DNA of 64,000 bases, from the NCBI GenBank assembly GCA_003605175.1, contig QWDA01000003.1, positions 380,501 to 444,500 on the forward strand. The letters are read 5' to 3'. Numbering within the stretch: position 1 is the first letter of the stretch; each line of letters opens with the position of its first letter. The DNA is from Paracoccaceae bacterium (GTDB lineage Bacteria > Pseudomonadota > Alphaproteobacteria > Rhodobacterales > Rhodobacteraceae). This document shows, one piece after another, positions 14,667 to 24,876 of the stretch. The notes under the pieces are model-generated. The model saw only the letters and a list, made by a program, of their open reading frames with translations. It made no database searches and was not told where the DNA came from. Made by a program: the position numbers and the translations under genes.

Positions 14667-15071
14667 ATGGTCGAGGGGCTGAGCCACGTGACCTTCGTGG
14701 TGCGCGATCTGGACAGGATGGAGGAGATCCTGACCTCCGTCCTGGATGCGCGGAAGGTGTATGACAGCGGCGAAGGGACGTTTTCGCTCTCGCGCGAGCG
14801 GTTCTTCGATATCGGCGGGGTCTGGGTGGCCGTGATGGAGGGGGAGGCGCTGCCGGCGCGGAGCTACAATCACGTGGCGTTCAAGATGGCGCCCGGCGAA
14901 TACGAGGAGCGGCTGGCGCGGATTCGGGCGCTGGGGCTCGATCTGCGCGAAGGTCGGGGACGGGTCGCGGGCGAGGGGCGGTCGATCTACTTCCACGACG
15001 ACGACAACCATCTGTTCGAACTCCATGACGGGACGCTCGAGGAGAGGCTGCGGCGCTATGGCGCGGGGTGA
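14667..15071 (+). CDS. fosX: FosX-type fosfomycin resistance hydrolase
   Basis: A 134-residue VOC enzyme that aligns end to end with Listeria FosX, the Mn-dependent hydrolase that opens the epoxide of fosfomycin. Metal ligands fall at the same numbers as in FosX: His7 (GLSHVTF), His69 (SYNHVAF) and Glu118 (HLFELHDGTLEERL). Glu44 (SLSRERFF), the general base that separates FosX from the thiol transferases FosA/FosB, is also present. Start ATG follows GGGGAGAGAGCGAG. It sits alone on the plus strand after the importer. Activity is predicted from residues; the native substrate in this organism may be another epoxide or phosphonate. Confidence 0.88.
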   Translation: MVEGLSHVTFVVRDLDRMEEILTSVLDARKVYDSGEGTFSLSRERFFDIGGVWVAVMEGEALPARSYNHVAFKMAPGEYEERLARIRALGLDLREGRGRVAGEGRSIYFHDDDNHLFELHDGTLEERLRRYGAG

Positions 15072-15421
15072 GGCGGTGTCACGCCGGGGCTGTGGTTGGA
15101 CTTGACGCCGGGTCTGCGGCCCCTTCGAGCGCGGCCCGACTCGGCAGCCTGCTGCGGGCGAATTCGGCCGGAGAAGTGAGCGGGTCTTTGGCGGGATTGA
15201 AGGTGGCGTTCTTGCGACTCGCCCGGTGCCGAACGAGGGTGGCCGGGGCTGGTTTTTTCCCCAGGCGCGTGCGGGCAGACCATTTGGCACCCCCCCGGCG
15301 GAACCGGACCTGCCGAATTTGCAGGCAATCGCCGCGATATGGCGCAGTGTGCGAGCTTTCGCCATGGACGGCGGGGAAGCGGCACCGTAACGTCCGCTCC
15401 GACCGAGATCTGGGGGTGTCC
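15072..15421. other. 350-bp intergenic region without recognisable gene
   Basis: Between fosX and the Anbu gene. Continuous frames run through it, but their translations are Arg/Ala/Gly-rich without family features. No clear promoter hexamer pair, terminator or repeat was found. The stretch GGTTTTTTCCCC near 15250 is the only homopolymer-rich part. Confidence 0.5.
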
Positions 15422-16147
15422 GTGACTTACTGTGTCGGACTTTTGCTCGACGCCGGCATGGTGCTCTTGTCCGACACGCGGACCAATGCCGGGCTCGACA
15501 ACATCGCGGTGTACCGCAAGACGTTCGTGTTCGAGGAACCGGGCGAGAAGGTGGTCGTGCTCTTGTCGGCGGGGTCGCTCTCGGTGACGCAGACCACCAT
15601 CGCGCGGCTCGAGGAGGCGATCAGCGATTCCCAGGACGCGACTGTCGAGACGATCCTGAACGTTCCGACCATGCTGCAGACGGCGGAACTGGTCGGACGC
15701 ACGCTGTCGGATGTGGCGAGCGATATCTCGGAGAAGATGAGCCGGGCGCAGCAGATGGCCTCGGCCTCGTTCATCGTCGCGGGCCAGCGCAGGGGCGGCG
15801 GCATGCGGATGTTCCTGGTCTATCCCGAGGGCAATTACATCGAGGCGACGCGGGACACGCCGTTCCTGCAGATCGGCGAGCACAAGTACGGCAAGCCGAT
15901 CCTCGACCGGGTGGTAACGCCCGAGACTTCGATCCTCGACGCGAAGAAAGCCGTGCTATTGTCGATGGATTCGACTCTGCGCTCGAATCTGAGTGTGGGG
16001 ATGCCGCTCGACATGACGGTGATCGAGAAGGATGCGCTCCGGGTCACGGAGCAGCGCCGGATCGAGGCCGACGATGCCGGGTTCCAGGAAATGAGCCGGG
16101 CCTGGAGCCAGGCCCTGCGCGACGCCTTCACCGGGATCGAGATCTGA
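15422..16147 (+). CDS. Anbu, proteasome-like Ntn-hydrolase family protein
   Basis: A 241-residue protein of the Anbu (ancestral beta subunit) family. The chosen GTG start gives M-TYCVGLLLDAGMVLLSD, so Thr2 becomes the N-terminal nucleophile after Met removal, as in proteasome beta subunits and HslV. Downstream DTRTNAGLDNIAVYRK and the AGSLSVTQTT segment match the family. A second GTG 6 bp upstream would bury the Thr and is disfavoured. Anbu genes are usually next to a transglutaminase-like gene, an alpha-E protein and a circularly permuted ATP-grasp gene. None of these is here. The physiological role is not known. Confidence 0.85.
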   Translation: MTYCVGLLLDAGMVLLSDTRTNAGLDNIAVYRKTFVFEEPGEKVVVLLSAGSLSVTQTTIARLEEAISDSQDATVETILNVPTMLQTAELVGRTLSDVASDISEKMSRAQQMASASFIVAGQRRGGGMRMFLVYPEGNYIEATRDTPFLQIGEHKYGKPILDRVVTPETSILDAKKAVLLSMDSTLRSNLSVGMPLDMTVIEKDALRVTEQRRIEADDAGFQEMSRAWSQALRDAFTGIEI

Positions 16148-16182
16148 TCGCGGCGGGCGCGGGCCCGGCGAGGGAGGTGACC

Positions 16183-16536
16183 ATGACGGGACGGATCACG
16201 GGGCTGGGCGGGCTGTTCTTCCGCGCCGGGGACCCGGAGGCGCTGGCGGCCTGGTACAAGACGCATTTCGGGATCGAGACGAACGGCGCCTGGCCGCAGG
16301 AGGCGGGGGTTTCGGTGCTGGGCCTGTTCGGCAAGGACAGCGACTACTGGCCCAGGGAGCGGGGCTTCATGTTCAACTTCCGTGTCGAGGGGCTCGACGC
16401 GCTTGCGGCGCGGCTCGAGGCGGCCGGGATCGCGGTGGAACGGAACCCGGATTGGGACATGCCCGAAATCGGGCGGTTCGCGCGGATCCACGATCCGGAG
16501 GGCAACCCGATCGAGCTCTGGGAGCCGGCGGGGTGA
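16183..16536 (+). CDS. VOC family protein
   Basis: A 117-residue glyoxalase-like domain. It opens with ITGLGGLFFRAGDPEALAAWY, has the central F-N-F strand (GFMFNFRVEGLDALAARLEAAG) and closes with HDPEGNPIELWEPAG, where Glu is the expected metal ligand. The first His ligand position is replaced by Gly-Leu-Phe, so metal coordination may be incomplete. The ATG at 16183 follows GGGAGGTGACC; a GTG at 16177 is the alternative. It is coupled by GTGA overlap to the next VOC gene. Confidence 0.8.
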   Translation: MTGRITGLGGLFFRAGDPEALAAWYKTHFGIETNGAWPQEAGVSVLGLFGKDSDYWPRERGFMFNFRVEGLDALAARLEAAGIAVERNPDWDMPEIGRFARIHDPEGNPIELWEPAG

Positions 16537-17150
16537 TCGAGCTCGACCATATCGCGGTGGCGGGCGAGACGCTGGAGGCGGCGGTGGCCCATGTGGAGGC
16601 CTGCCTGGGCGTGCCGCTGGATCCTGGCGGGGTCCATATGGAGATGGGCACCCATAACCGGCTCCTGTCGCTGGGGCCGGGGGTCTATCTCGAGGCGATC
16701 GCGGTCAATCCCGAGGCGCGCTCGCCCGAGCGGCCGCGCTGGTTCGATCTCGACCGGTTCGAAGGCGCGCCGCGGCTGACGAACTGGATCGCGCGGAGTG
16801 CCGATCTGGTGGCGGCGCTGGCGGCCGCGCCCGAGGGGATGGGCGTGCCGATCCCGTTCCAGCGCGGGCAGTTCTCCTGGTCGATGGCGGTGCCGGGCAC
16901 CGGGCGGCTGCCCTTCGACGGCGCGGCGCCGGCCTTGATCCAGTGGGACGGGGCGGCGCATCCGGCGGATTTCCTGGAAGACCGGGGCTGCCGGCTCCGG
17001 ACGCTCCGGGTCGAGCATCCCGAGGCGGCTGAATTGCTGGTGGACTTTCCGGCATTGGGCGCGCTGCGGGGAATCGAGCTGGCCTGCGGGGCGGCCCCGC
17101 GGCTGGTCGCGACGATCCGGACGCCGCACGGGGAGCGCGTGCTCACTTGA
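16533..17150 (+). CDS. Glyoxalase-like (Glyoxalase_3 type) VOC protein
   Basis: A 205-residue protein started by GTG overlapping the previous stop. It begins IELDHIAVAGETLEAAVAHV, with the His of the VOC metal site, and contains HMEMGTHNRLLSLGPGVYLE, which is characteristic of the longer Glyoxalase_3-like family. The second half diverges from classic VOC. The stop overlaps a TTG start for the GNAT gene. The three genes 16183-17632 therefore form one coupled unit, whose substrate is unknown. Confidence 0.8.
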   Translation: MIELDHIAVAGETLEAAVAHVEACLGVPLDPGGVHMEMGTHNRLLSLGPGVYLEAIAVNPEARSPERPRWFDLDRFEGAPRLTNWIARSADLVAALAAAPEGMGVPIPFQRGQFSWSMAVPGTGRLPFDGAAPALIQWDGAAHPADFLEDRGCRLRTLRVEHPEAAELLVDFPALGALRGIELACGAAPRLVATIRTPHGERVLT

Positions 17151-17632
17151 TCGTCCGGCCGGCGGAACCGTGCGACGTGGCCGATGTCACGGGCGTGTGG
17201 AACGCGGTGATCCGCGACACGCTGATCAATTTCACGACCGAGGAGAAGACCGAGGCCGGCATCGCGGCCGATATCGCGGCGCGGGGAAAGCTCTACCTCG
17301 TGGCCGAGCTCGACGGGGTGTTCGCCGGCTTCGCGACCTGCGCGCCGTTCCGGAGCGGCACCGGCTATGCGCTGACGCATGAGCATTCGATCATGCTGGC
17401 CAAGGCGGGACAGGGGCGCGGGGTAGGCCGGGCGCTGATGGCGGCGCTCGAGGCCAACGCGCGGGCGGCGGGGGTGCATGTGCTGGTGGCGGTGGTCTCG
17501 TCGGCCAACCCGGGCGGCGTCGCGTTTCACGAACGTCTGGGCTACGTGCATGTGGGCACCTTCCCGGAGGTGGGCCGGAAATGGGGCCAGTGGCTGGACG
17601 CGGTGTTCTTGCAGAAGATCCTGGACCGGTAG
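17147..17632 (+). CDS. GNAT family N-acetyltransferase (Pat/MnaT-like)
   Basis: A 161-residue acetyltransferase starting with TTG in a TTGA overlap with the previous gene. The sequence IVRPAEPCDVADVTGVWNAV and the acetyl-CoA loop AGQGRGVGRALMAAL, followed by GGVAFHERLGYVHVGTFPEVGRK, match the phosphinothricin/methionine-sulfone acetyltransferase group (PPTase-like GNATs). These acetylate small amino-acid analogues. The exact substrate is not determinable. Confidence 0.87.
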   Translation: MIVRPAEPCDVADVTGVWNAVIRDTLINFTTEEKTEAGIAADIAARGKLYLVAELDGVFAGFATCAPFRSGTGYALTHEHSIMLAKAGQGRGVGRALMAALEANARAAGVHVLVAVVSSANPGGVAFHERLGYVHVGTFPEVGRKWGQWLDAVFLQKILDR

Positions 17633-17813
17633 GGTCGGTCGAGCGCAAACCGGGCGAGGGCCTTGTTGTGACGGCATGGCGGCCCAGGGCGTTTTGGGGA
17701 AACCGCGGAGCTTGAGGAAGCCGGGCCCCGCGCGCAGGGAGACGGAACGTTTACGGGGACTTGCGGGAGCTTTGCCCTTGTTGCAGCGCAGCATCAACCG
17801 GTAGGGTGGCCCC

Positions 17814-18497
17814 ATGTCGATCTGGTCCCGCATCGGTGCCGCCCTGTCGGCCCTCGCTTCCGGCGAGGGTCTGCGCGAGGTGTTCGACCGGCTGAGGACG
17901 CCGCCCGAGCGGTCGGTCGGCTTCACCATCGCGGTGATCGCGCTGGGCGCGAAGATGGCGAAGGCCGACGGTCTCGTCACCCGCGACGAGGTGGCGGCGT
18001 TCCGCGAGGTGTTCGTGATCCCCGAGGGCGAGGAGGCGGCGGCGGCGCGGGTGTTCAACCTCGCGCGGCAGGACGTTGCGGGGTTCGAGGACTACGCGGC
18101 GCGGATCAAGCGGATGTTCGGCGACCAGTGCGAGGTACTGATCGACCTCCTGGAGGGGCTGTTTCACATCGCGGTGGCCGATGGCGACTATCACCCGGCG
18201 GAGGATGCGTTCCTGCACCGGGTGGCGGAGATCTTCGACATCACCGAGGCGAAGTTCCGCGCGATCCGCACCCGGTTCGTGCCCGATGCGGAGCCCGATC
18301 CCTGGGCGGTGCTGGGGCTCGCGCCCGACGCCACTCTGGCGGAGGCGCGGGCGGCCTGGCGCGCGGCGGTGCGCGAGAGCCATCCCGACCGGATGTTCGC
18401 CCGTGGCGTGCCGCAGGAGGCGATCCGGGTGGCCGAGGAGCGGCTGGTGGCGATCAACCGCGCCTGGGAGGAGATCAGCCGGGGGCGGGCGGCTTAG
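17814..18497 (+). CDS. TerB and DnaJ domain protein (DjlA-like)
   Basis: A 227-residue protein joining a TerB-like helical domain (residues about 30-150, including VIALGAKMAKADGLVTRDEV and IAVADGDYHPAEDAFLHRV) to a C-terminal J domain with the essential HPD tripeptide (SHPDRMF). The J domain should stimulate DnaK-type ATPase. Unlike E. coli DjlA there is no strong N-terminal membrane segment. It is a common alphaproteobacterial architecture. Upstream 17633-17813 is a 181-bp spacer with no gene. Confidence 0.9.
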   Translation: MSIWSRIGAALSALASGEGLREVFDRLRTPPERSVGFTIAVIALGAKMAKADGLVTRDEVAAFREVFVIPEGEEAAAARVFNLARQDVAGFEDYAARIKRMFGDQCEVLIDLLEGLFHIAVADGDYHPAEDAFLHRVAEIFDITEAKFRAIRTRFVPDAEPDPWAVLGLAPDATLAEARAAWRAAVRESHPDRMFARGVPQEAIRVAEERLVAINRAWEEISRGRAA

Positions 18498-18668
18498 GGC
18501 AGGCTGAGCGCTGCCGTCGAAATGACTTCAAAGCGCCGGGCCGGTCAGGCGCTCGCCTGGGCAGCGGCTTCGCCGCTTGCTCCGGGCGGGATGGCGCGGG
18601 TGGTCGCCGTGGTCAGTTTCACCGAGAGGCAGGCTTCACAACCCGGGCGAACCTGCCAAACTCCGCCC

Positions 18669-19685
18669 ATGCGGATCGCCACCTACAATGTCGAATGGAT
18701 GACGACGCTGTTCGACGATGCGGGTGCGCTTCTGGCGGACGATGCGTGGTCGGGGCGGCACGATGTGACGCGGGCGCAGCAGGTCGAGGCCCTGGAGATC
18801 GTGTTCACCGCGCTCGATGCGGATGCGGTGCTGGTGGTCGAGGCGCCGGACGGGCATCGGCGGCGCGACGGTGTGGCGGCCCTGGAGACTTTCGCTGGCT
18901 GGGCGGGGATCCGGGCGCGGAAGGCGCTGATGGGGTTCGTGAGCCAGACTCAGCAGGAGATTGCGCTGCTCTACGATCCGGACGTGTTGACAGTGCGGCA
19001 CGATCCCATGGGCGACGAGACCAGCCCGGTGCCGCGTTTCGACGGGGCGTTCGAGATCGACCTCGATATCGATGCGGAACCCGACCGGGTGGTCTGGTCG
19101 AAGCCGCCGCTGGAGCTGGCGGTTGAGACGGCGGGCGGCGCGGCGTTCCGGATGATCGGGGTCCATGCCAAGTCGAAGGCGCCGCATGGGGCGCGGGGGC
19201 GCGCGGCGATCATGCGGACGGCGATCGCGAACCGGCGCAAGCAACTCGCGCAATGCATCTGGCTGCGGCGCCGGGTCGAGGAGCACCTGGCAGCGGGCGA
19301 GAGCCTGATCGTCCTGGGCGATTTCAACGACGGGCCGGGGATCGACGAATACGAGAAGCTGTTCGGGCGCTCGGGCGTGGAGATCGTGTTGGGCGACGAG
19401 GCGGCGGCGCCGCTTTGGGACCCCCATGCGGCGCAGGCGATGGCGCGGCGGATCGGGGCGATGCCGGCCACGGCGCGGTTCTGGCAGCCGAAGCCGGCGC
19501 CGGGGCGCTGGCTGTCGGTGCTGCTCGACTACATCATGGTCTCGGCGGATCTGCGCGCGAAGGATCCGGCCTGGCGGATCTGGCATCCGTTCGACGATCC
19601 GGGCTGCTACCGGGTGCCGGAGCTGCGCGAGGCGCTGCTCACCGGGTCGGACCATTTCCCGGTGACGCTCGACATCGCGTTCTGA
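18669..19685 (+). CDS. Endonuclease/exonuclease/phosphatase fold protein
   Basis: A 338-residue EEP-superfamily enzyme. It starts with MRIATYNVEWM (the N-terminal Asn motif), has VVEAPDG (Glu metal ligand), VHAKSKAPHG, the central VLGDFNDGPG (Asp and Asn catalytic residues) and the C-terminal SDHFPVTLDI (Asp-His pair). All key positions are present, so it should be an active Mg-dependent phosphodiesterase or nuclease. The longer upstream frame (to 18522) is not protein-like, so the ATG at 18669 is preferred. Confidence 0.88.
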   Translation: MRIATYNVEWMTTLFDDAGALLADDAWSGRHDVTRAQQVEALEIVFTALDADAVLVVEAPDGHRRRDGVAALETFAGWAGIRARKALMGFVSQTQQEIALLYDPDVLTVRHDPMGDETSPVPRFDGAFEIDLDIDAEPDRVVWSKPPLELAVETAGGAAFRMIGVHAKSKAPHGARGRAAIMRTAIANRRKQLAQCIWLRRRVEEHLAAGESLIVLGDFNDGPGIDEYEKLFGRSGVEIVLGDEAAAPLWDPHAAQAMARRIGAMPATARFWQPKPAPGRWLSVLLDYIMVSADLRAKDPAWRIWHPFDDPGCYRVPELREALLTGSDHFPVTLDIAF

Positions 19686-19709
19686 GGCGACTCGCGCTAT
19701 GGTTGCTCC

Positions 19710-19994
19710 ATGAGAGGGCTTGGTCCGCTGCTGATCGCGCTTGCCCTTGCCGGCCCGGCGGCCGCGCAGGAGAGCGACGAGTTGTCCGAGGGGGTCGATC
19801 TGTTGCGGCAGGGCACGCGGCTCCTGATGGACGGGCTGCTGCAGGAGCTGGGCCCGGCGCTCGACGAGCTGCACCGGGGGCTGGCGGATCTCGATGCCTA
19901 TGAACTGCCCGAGATCCTGCCCAATGGCGACATCATCATCCGCCGCAAGCGGCCCCTGCCGATGGAGAGTCCCGAAGACGGGATCGATTTGTGA
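19710..19994 (+). CDS. Small secreted protein of unknown function
   Basis: A 94-residue protein with a Sec signal peptide (MRGLGPLLIALALAGPAAAQ, cleavage before ESD). The mature part is an acidic amphipathic helix followed by the ending LPEILPNGDIIIRRKRPLPM. The ILPNGDIIIRRK motif is familiar from Rhodobacteraceae proteins that databases label, wrongly in my view, as AAA+ ATPases: there is no Walker motif. It likely acts in the periplasm. It follows the EEP gene by 24 bp. Confidence 0.75.
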   Translation: MRGLGPLLIALALAGPAAAQESDELSEGVDLLRQGTRLLMDGLLQELGPALDELHRGLADLDAYELPEILPNGDIIIRRKRPLPMESPEDGIDL

Positions 19995-20087
19995 ACCGGC
20001 CGCGTATCCGGGGGGCCTTCCGGTTGTCTGCGGGGATTGTGCTCCGATGAACGGAGGACCCTGCAATGTTGTGGGATTGCGGCGCTG

Positions 20088-20114
20088 TTGCAAAATGCCG
20101 CGCAATGCTAACAT
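20088..20114 (+). promoter_or_regulatory. Candidate promoter of the iorAB-like operon
   Basis: TTGCAA (20088-20093) and TAACAT (20109-20114) with a 15-bp spacer. The -10 is preceded by TGC, giving an extended -10 form that can tolerate a short spacer. It lies 48 bp upstream of the first gene. Spacing is below optimum, so confidence is low. Confidence 0.35.
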
Positions 20115-20161
20115 GCAGGAAGCAACGGTTACACGCATGAAACAACCGCAGGGAGATACCC

Positions 20162-20623
20162 ATGGCCATCGCGCTTACGCTCAACGGTGAGGCGACCGAG
20201 ATCGATGCCTCGCCGGACATGCCACTGCTCTGGGCGATTCGGGACGTCCAGCGCCTCACCGGGACCAAGTTCGGCTGCGGCATCGCCTCCTGCGGTGCCT
20301 GCACTGTGCACGTGAACGGCGAGGCGGTGCGGTCGTGCCAGACCTATCTGGGCGATGTGGAAGGCGCTTCGGTCACGACGATCGAGGGGCTTGCGGGTCC
20401 GGTCGCCGAGGCGGTGCAGGGCGCGTGGAAGGATCTTGACGTTGTCCAGTGCGGCTATTGCCAGTCGGGTCAGATCATGCAGGCGATCGGGCTTCTGACC
20501 GAGAACCCGAGGCCCTCCGACGCCGATATCGACGACGTGATGAGTGGCAATGTCTGCCGTTGCGCGACCTATGTCCGGATCCGCGCTGCGATTCACGAAG
20601 CTGCCAAGCGCATGGAGGCCTGA
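20162..20623 (+). CDS. iorA: Isoquinoline 1-oxidoreductase alpha subunit-like 2Fe-2S protein
   Basis: A 153-residue small subunit of a xanthine-oxidase-family molybdenum hydroxylase. The plant-type 2Fe-2S ligands are in [17 protein letters not shown] plus the later C in VRSCQTYLG. The helical second 2Fe-2S domain has [11 protein letters not shown] and [12 protein letters not shown]. It transfers electrons from the molybdenum subunit encoded directly downstream. There is no FAD subunit gene, as in IorAB-type enzymes that pass electrons to a cytochrome or another acceptor. Substrate (N-heterocycle or aldehyde) is not determinable. Confidence 0.88.
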   Translation: MAIALTLNGEATEIDASPDMPLLWAIRDVQRLTGTKFGCGIASCGACTVHVNGEAVRSCQTYLGDVEGASVTTIEGLAGPVAEAVQGAWKDLDVVQCGYCQSGQIMQAIGLLTENPRPSDADIDDVMSGNVCRCATYVRIRAAIHEAAKRMEA

Positions 20624-20626
20624 GCC

Positions 20627-22771
<2,145 letters not shown>

Positions 22772-22803
22772 GCCCTGCGCGGCACGCGCCGGTCGGTTTC
22801 GGC

Positions 22804-22832
22804 TTGATCGGCGCGGGCTCTGCCCCTATACG
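22804..22832 (+). promoter_or_regulatory. Promoter of rplS-rpmE
   Basis: TTGATC (22804-22809), 17-bp spacer, TATACG (22827-22832). It lies about 215 bp before the rplS start codon, so the transcript would carry a leader of about 200 nt. Confidence 0.55.
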
Positions 22833-22839
22833 GCGCGGG

Positions 22840-23046
22840 TTCGCGGGCGGAATCGTCCGGCGGACCGTTGGCCTGTTCCCGAGCCGCCTTCTTCTGCGGC
22901 CGATCGGGGGGCAGGCGGCGCATAACAAGGAACGGTGACCTGAACACTCCGGCGGGCGCAGATGGCGGACCCGGCAGAAGACGCGGAGCTCTGAGGCGCG
23001 AGACACCTCCCGGGATGCACCCGGGGTTGAACAAGGAGTGGGTCAG
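22840..23046 (+). other. Long untranslated leader of rplS
   Basis: About 207 nt between the predicted transcription start and rplS with no convincing ORF. It contains short hairpins, for example CCCGGG-ATGCA-CCCGGG (around 23010-23026) close to the ribosome binding site AAGGAGTGGGTCAG. Ribosomal protein leaders often bind their own product; whether this one does is unknown. No described leader family is recognised. Confidence 0.4.
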
Positions 23047-23424
23047 ATGGATCTGATCGCACAGCTGGAAGCCGAGCAGGTCGCCGCGCTCGGCAAGGAA
23101 ATTCCGGATTTCAAGGCGGGCGACACCATCCGTGTCGGCTACAAGGTGACCGAAGGCACCCGCACCCGGGTGCAGAACTACGAAGGCGTCTGCATCAGCC
23201 GCAAGAACGGCGAGGGCATCGCCGGGTCGTTCACGGTCCGCAAGATCTCTTTCGGCGAAGGCGTCGAGCGGGTGTTCCCGCTGCATTCGACGAACATCGC
23301 TGAGATCACGGTTGTCCGGCGCGGCCGCGTGCGGCGCGCCAAGCTGTACTACCTGCGCTCGCGGCGCGGGAAGTCGGCGCGGATCGCCGAGGACTCCCAC
23401 TACAAACCCAAGTCGGACGCGTAA
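23047..23424 (+). CDS. rplS: 50S ribosomal protein L19
   Basis: The 125-residue L19 of the large ribosomal subunit, located at the 30S-50S interface. Diagnostic segments: [51 protein letters not shown] and the ending [18 protein letters not shown]. Start [11 protein letters not shown] is preceded by AAGGAGTGGGTCAG; an alternative 3 codons upstream lacks support. It is followed after 11 bp by rpmE. In many relatives trmD lies just upstream in the same direction; here it is on the opposite strand downstream. Confidence 0.97.
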   Translation: MDLIAQLEAEQVAALGKEIPDFKAGDTIRVGYKVTEGTRTRVQNYEGVCISRKNGEGIAGSFTVRKISFGEGVERVFPLHSTNIAEITVVRRGRVRRAKLYYLRSRRGKSARIAEDSHYKPKSDA

Positions 23425-23435
23425 GGAGGCCGGCC

Positions 23436-23657
23436 ATGAAAAAGGACACGCATCCCGACTATCACCTGATCGATGTCAAGCTGGTCAATGGCGACATCGT
23501 GCAGATGAAATCGACCTGGGGCGGCGAGGGCGACACGCTGTCGCTCGATATCGACCCCACCGTGCACCCGGCCTGGACGGGTGGCGGCACCCGCCTGATG
23601 GACACCGGCGGCCGGGTCTCGAAGTTCAAGAAGAAATACGAGGGTCTCGGGTTCTGA
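23436..23657 (+). CDS. rpmE: 50S ribosomal protein L31
   Basis: A 73-residue L31 ([20 protein letters not shown] start, [20 protein letters not shown] near the end). It contains no cysteine, so it is the zinc-independent form, as is usual in Rhodobacteraceae. It is co-transcribed with rplS (11-bp gap, ribosome site AGGAGG) and followed by a hairpin terminator. Confidence 0.96.
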   Translation: MKKDTHPDYHLIDVKLVNGDIVQMKSTWGGEGDTLSLDIDPTVHPAWTGGGTRLMDTGGRVSKFKKKYEGLGF

Positions 23658-23687
23658 GACCCGTTGCCATTCGAGGGACAGAAACGG

Positions 23688-23707
23688 CGCCGCCCTTCGG
23701 GGCGGCG
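23688..23707 (+). terminator. Hairpin terminator after rpmE
   Basis: CGCCGCCC-TTCG-GGGCGGCG, an 8-bp perfect stem with a stable UUCG tetraloop, 30 bp after the rpmE stop and followed by TCTTGCGTTTGG. The T-tract is interrupted, but position and stem strength fit an intrinsic terminator. Confidence 0.7.
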
Positions 23708-23918
23708 TCTTGCGTTTGGGGGGATCGCAATGCGAGCCGGGCCGGCAGCGGCCCGTGGGGTGCCGCTCCGACGGTTGTTCGAGGCACTTTATCGTGACTT
23801 CCCGAAAGAGCTTCAAGTGATGCGCTGGCGTCGACAAAGCGGCAGTCCGTGGGGACGGGCAGCCGCTGGCCCGGCGCCTTCGGCTTGATTCCGGGCCGGG
23901 AAAAGGTTCGGGAACTCC

Positions 23919-24725
23919 CTATTCTTCGTCCTTCCGGGCGGCCTCCCACAGGTCGGGCCGCCTTGCGCGGGTGAGCGCCTCGGCCTGATCGCGGCGCCAG
24001 CGGGCGACGGCGCCGTGGTCGCCCGAGGTGAGGACGGGCGGGATCTCGCGGCCTTGCCAGATGGCGGGGCGGGTGTATTGCGGGTGCTCGAGGAGCCCGT
24101 CGGAGAAGCTCTCCTCCTCGGCCGAGGCGGCGTTGCCCAGGACGCCGGGCCGGAGCCGCACGGTGGCGTCGAGCACGGCTTCTGCGGCGATCTCGCCGCC
24201 GGTCATCACGAAATCGCCGAGCGAGATTTCCTCGATCCCGAAATGGTCGATTACCCGCTGGTCGAGCCCCTCGAACCGGCCAGCGATCAGGGTGAGCCCG
24301 TCGCAGGCGGCGAAGCGGCGGGCGGTCGCCTGGTCGAAGGGCCGGCCGCGGGGCGAGAGGAACACGAGCGGCCAGCGCGCGCGGTCCTCCGGCACCCCCT
24401 CCATCGCGGCGGCGATGGCGCGTCCCATCACGTCGGCGCGGAGCACCATGCCGGGGCCGCCGCCGGAGGGTGTGTCATCGACATTGCGGTGCCTGCCCTC
24501 GCCGAACTGCCTAAGGTCGATGGTGCCGAGCCTCCAGAGCCCGTCCTGCAGCGCCTTGCCGGTGAGCGAGAGGCCGAGCGTGCCGGGGAAGGCCTCGGGG
24601 AAGAGGGTGATGACGCGCGCCTCCCAGGCGCCCAGGAGGCGGGGATTGTCCTCGATCAGGTCGCGGGGCCGGGCCGAGGCCTGGATCGACAGGCGGCCAT
24701 GGGATTTGGGTGGCGCTTCGGTCAT
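23919..24725 (-). CDS. trmD: tRNA (guanine-N1)-methyltransferase TrmD
   Basis: A 268-residue SPOUT methyltransferase that makes m1G37 in tRNAs reading CNN codons and so prevents frameshifting. Core: ARVITLFPEAFPGTLGLSLTG, DDTPSGGGPGMVLRADV, LSPRGRPFDQ, the knot segment IEEISLGDFVMTGGEIAAEA and GVLGNAASAEEESF. Start ATG 24725 adds about 30 residues before the usual TrmD beginning (MTEAPPKSHGRLSIQASARP), which are not part of the fold. It is convergent with rplS-rpmE and divergent from the M50 protease gene. Confidence 0.95.
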   Translation of the reverse strand: MTEAPPKSHGRLSIQASARPRDLIEDNPRLLGAWEARVITLFPEAFPGTLGLSLTGKALQDGLWRLGTIDLRQFGEGRHRNVDDTPSGGGPGMVLRADVMGRAIAAAMEGVPEDRARWPLVFLSPRGRPFDQATARRFAACDGLTLIAGRFEGLDQRVIDHFGIEEISLGDFVMTGGEIAAEAVLDATVRLRPGVLGNAASAEEESFSDGLLEHPQYTRPAIWQGREIPPVLTSGDHGAVARWRRDQAEALTRARRPDLWEAARKDEE

Positions 24726-24876
24726 GAGCGGGAGGGGTACATCGCCACGCTGCCCCGCGCAACGCGGCAGAACGGACACAGGACCTGCGGATGCGACGCG
24801 ATTGCCGCAGGATGGGTCTACAATCGCCCCATTCTGGCGCAAGAGGAGGGTCGTGTTTCATTTCCGGAGCGCCGGC

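Noticed and set aside
15056-15883. Minus-strand frame across the fosX-Anbu gap
   Set aside because: Runs antisense into the Anbu gene and has no recognisable features.
24028-24876. Upstream extension of the M50 protease frame through trmD
   Set aside because: The extra codons are antisense to trmD and not protein-like; the protease starts at the ATG near 24877.
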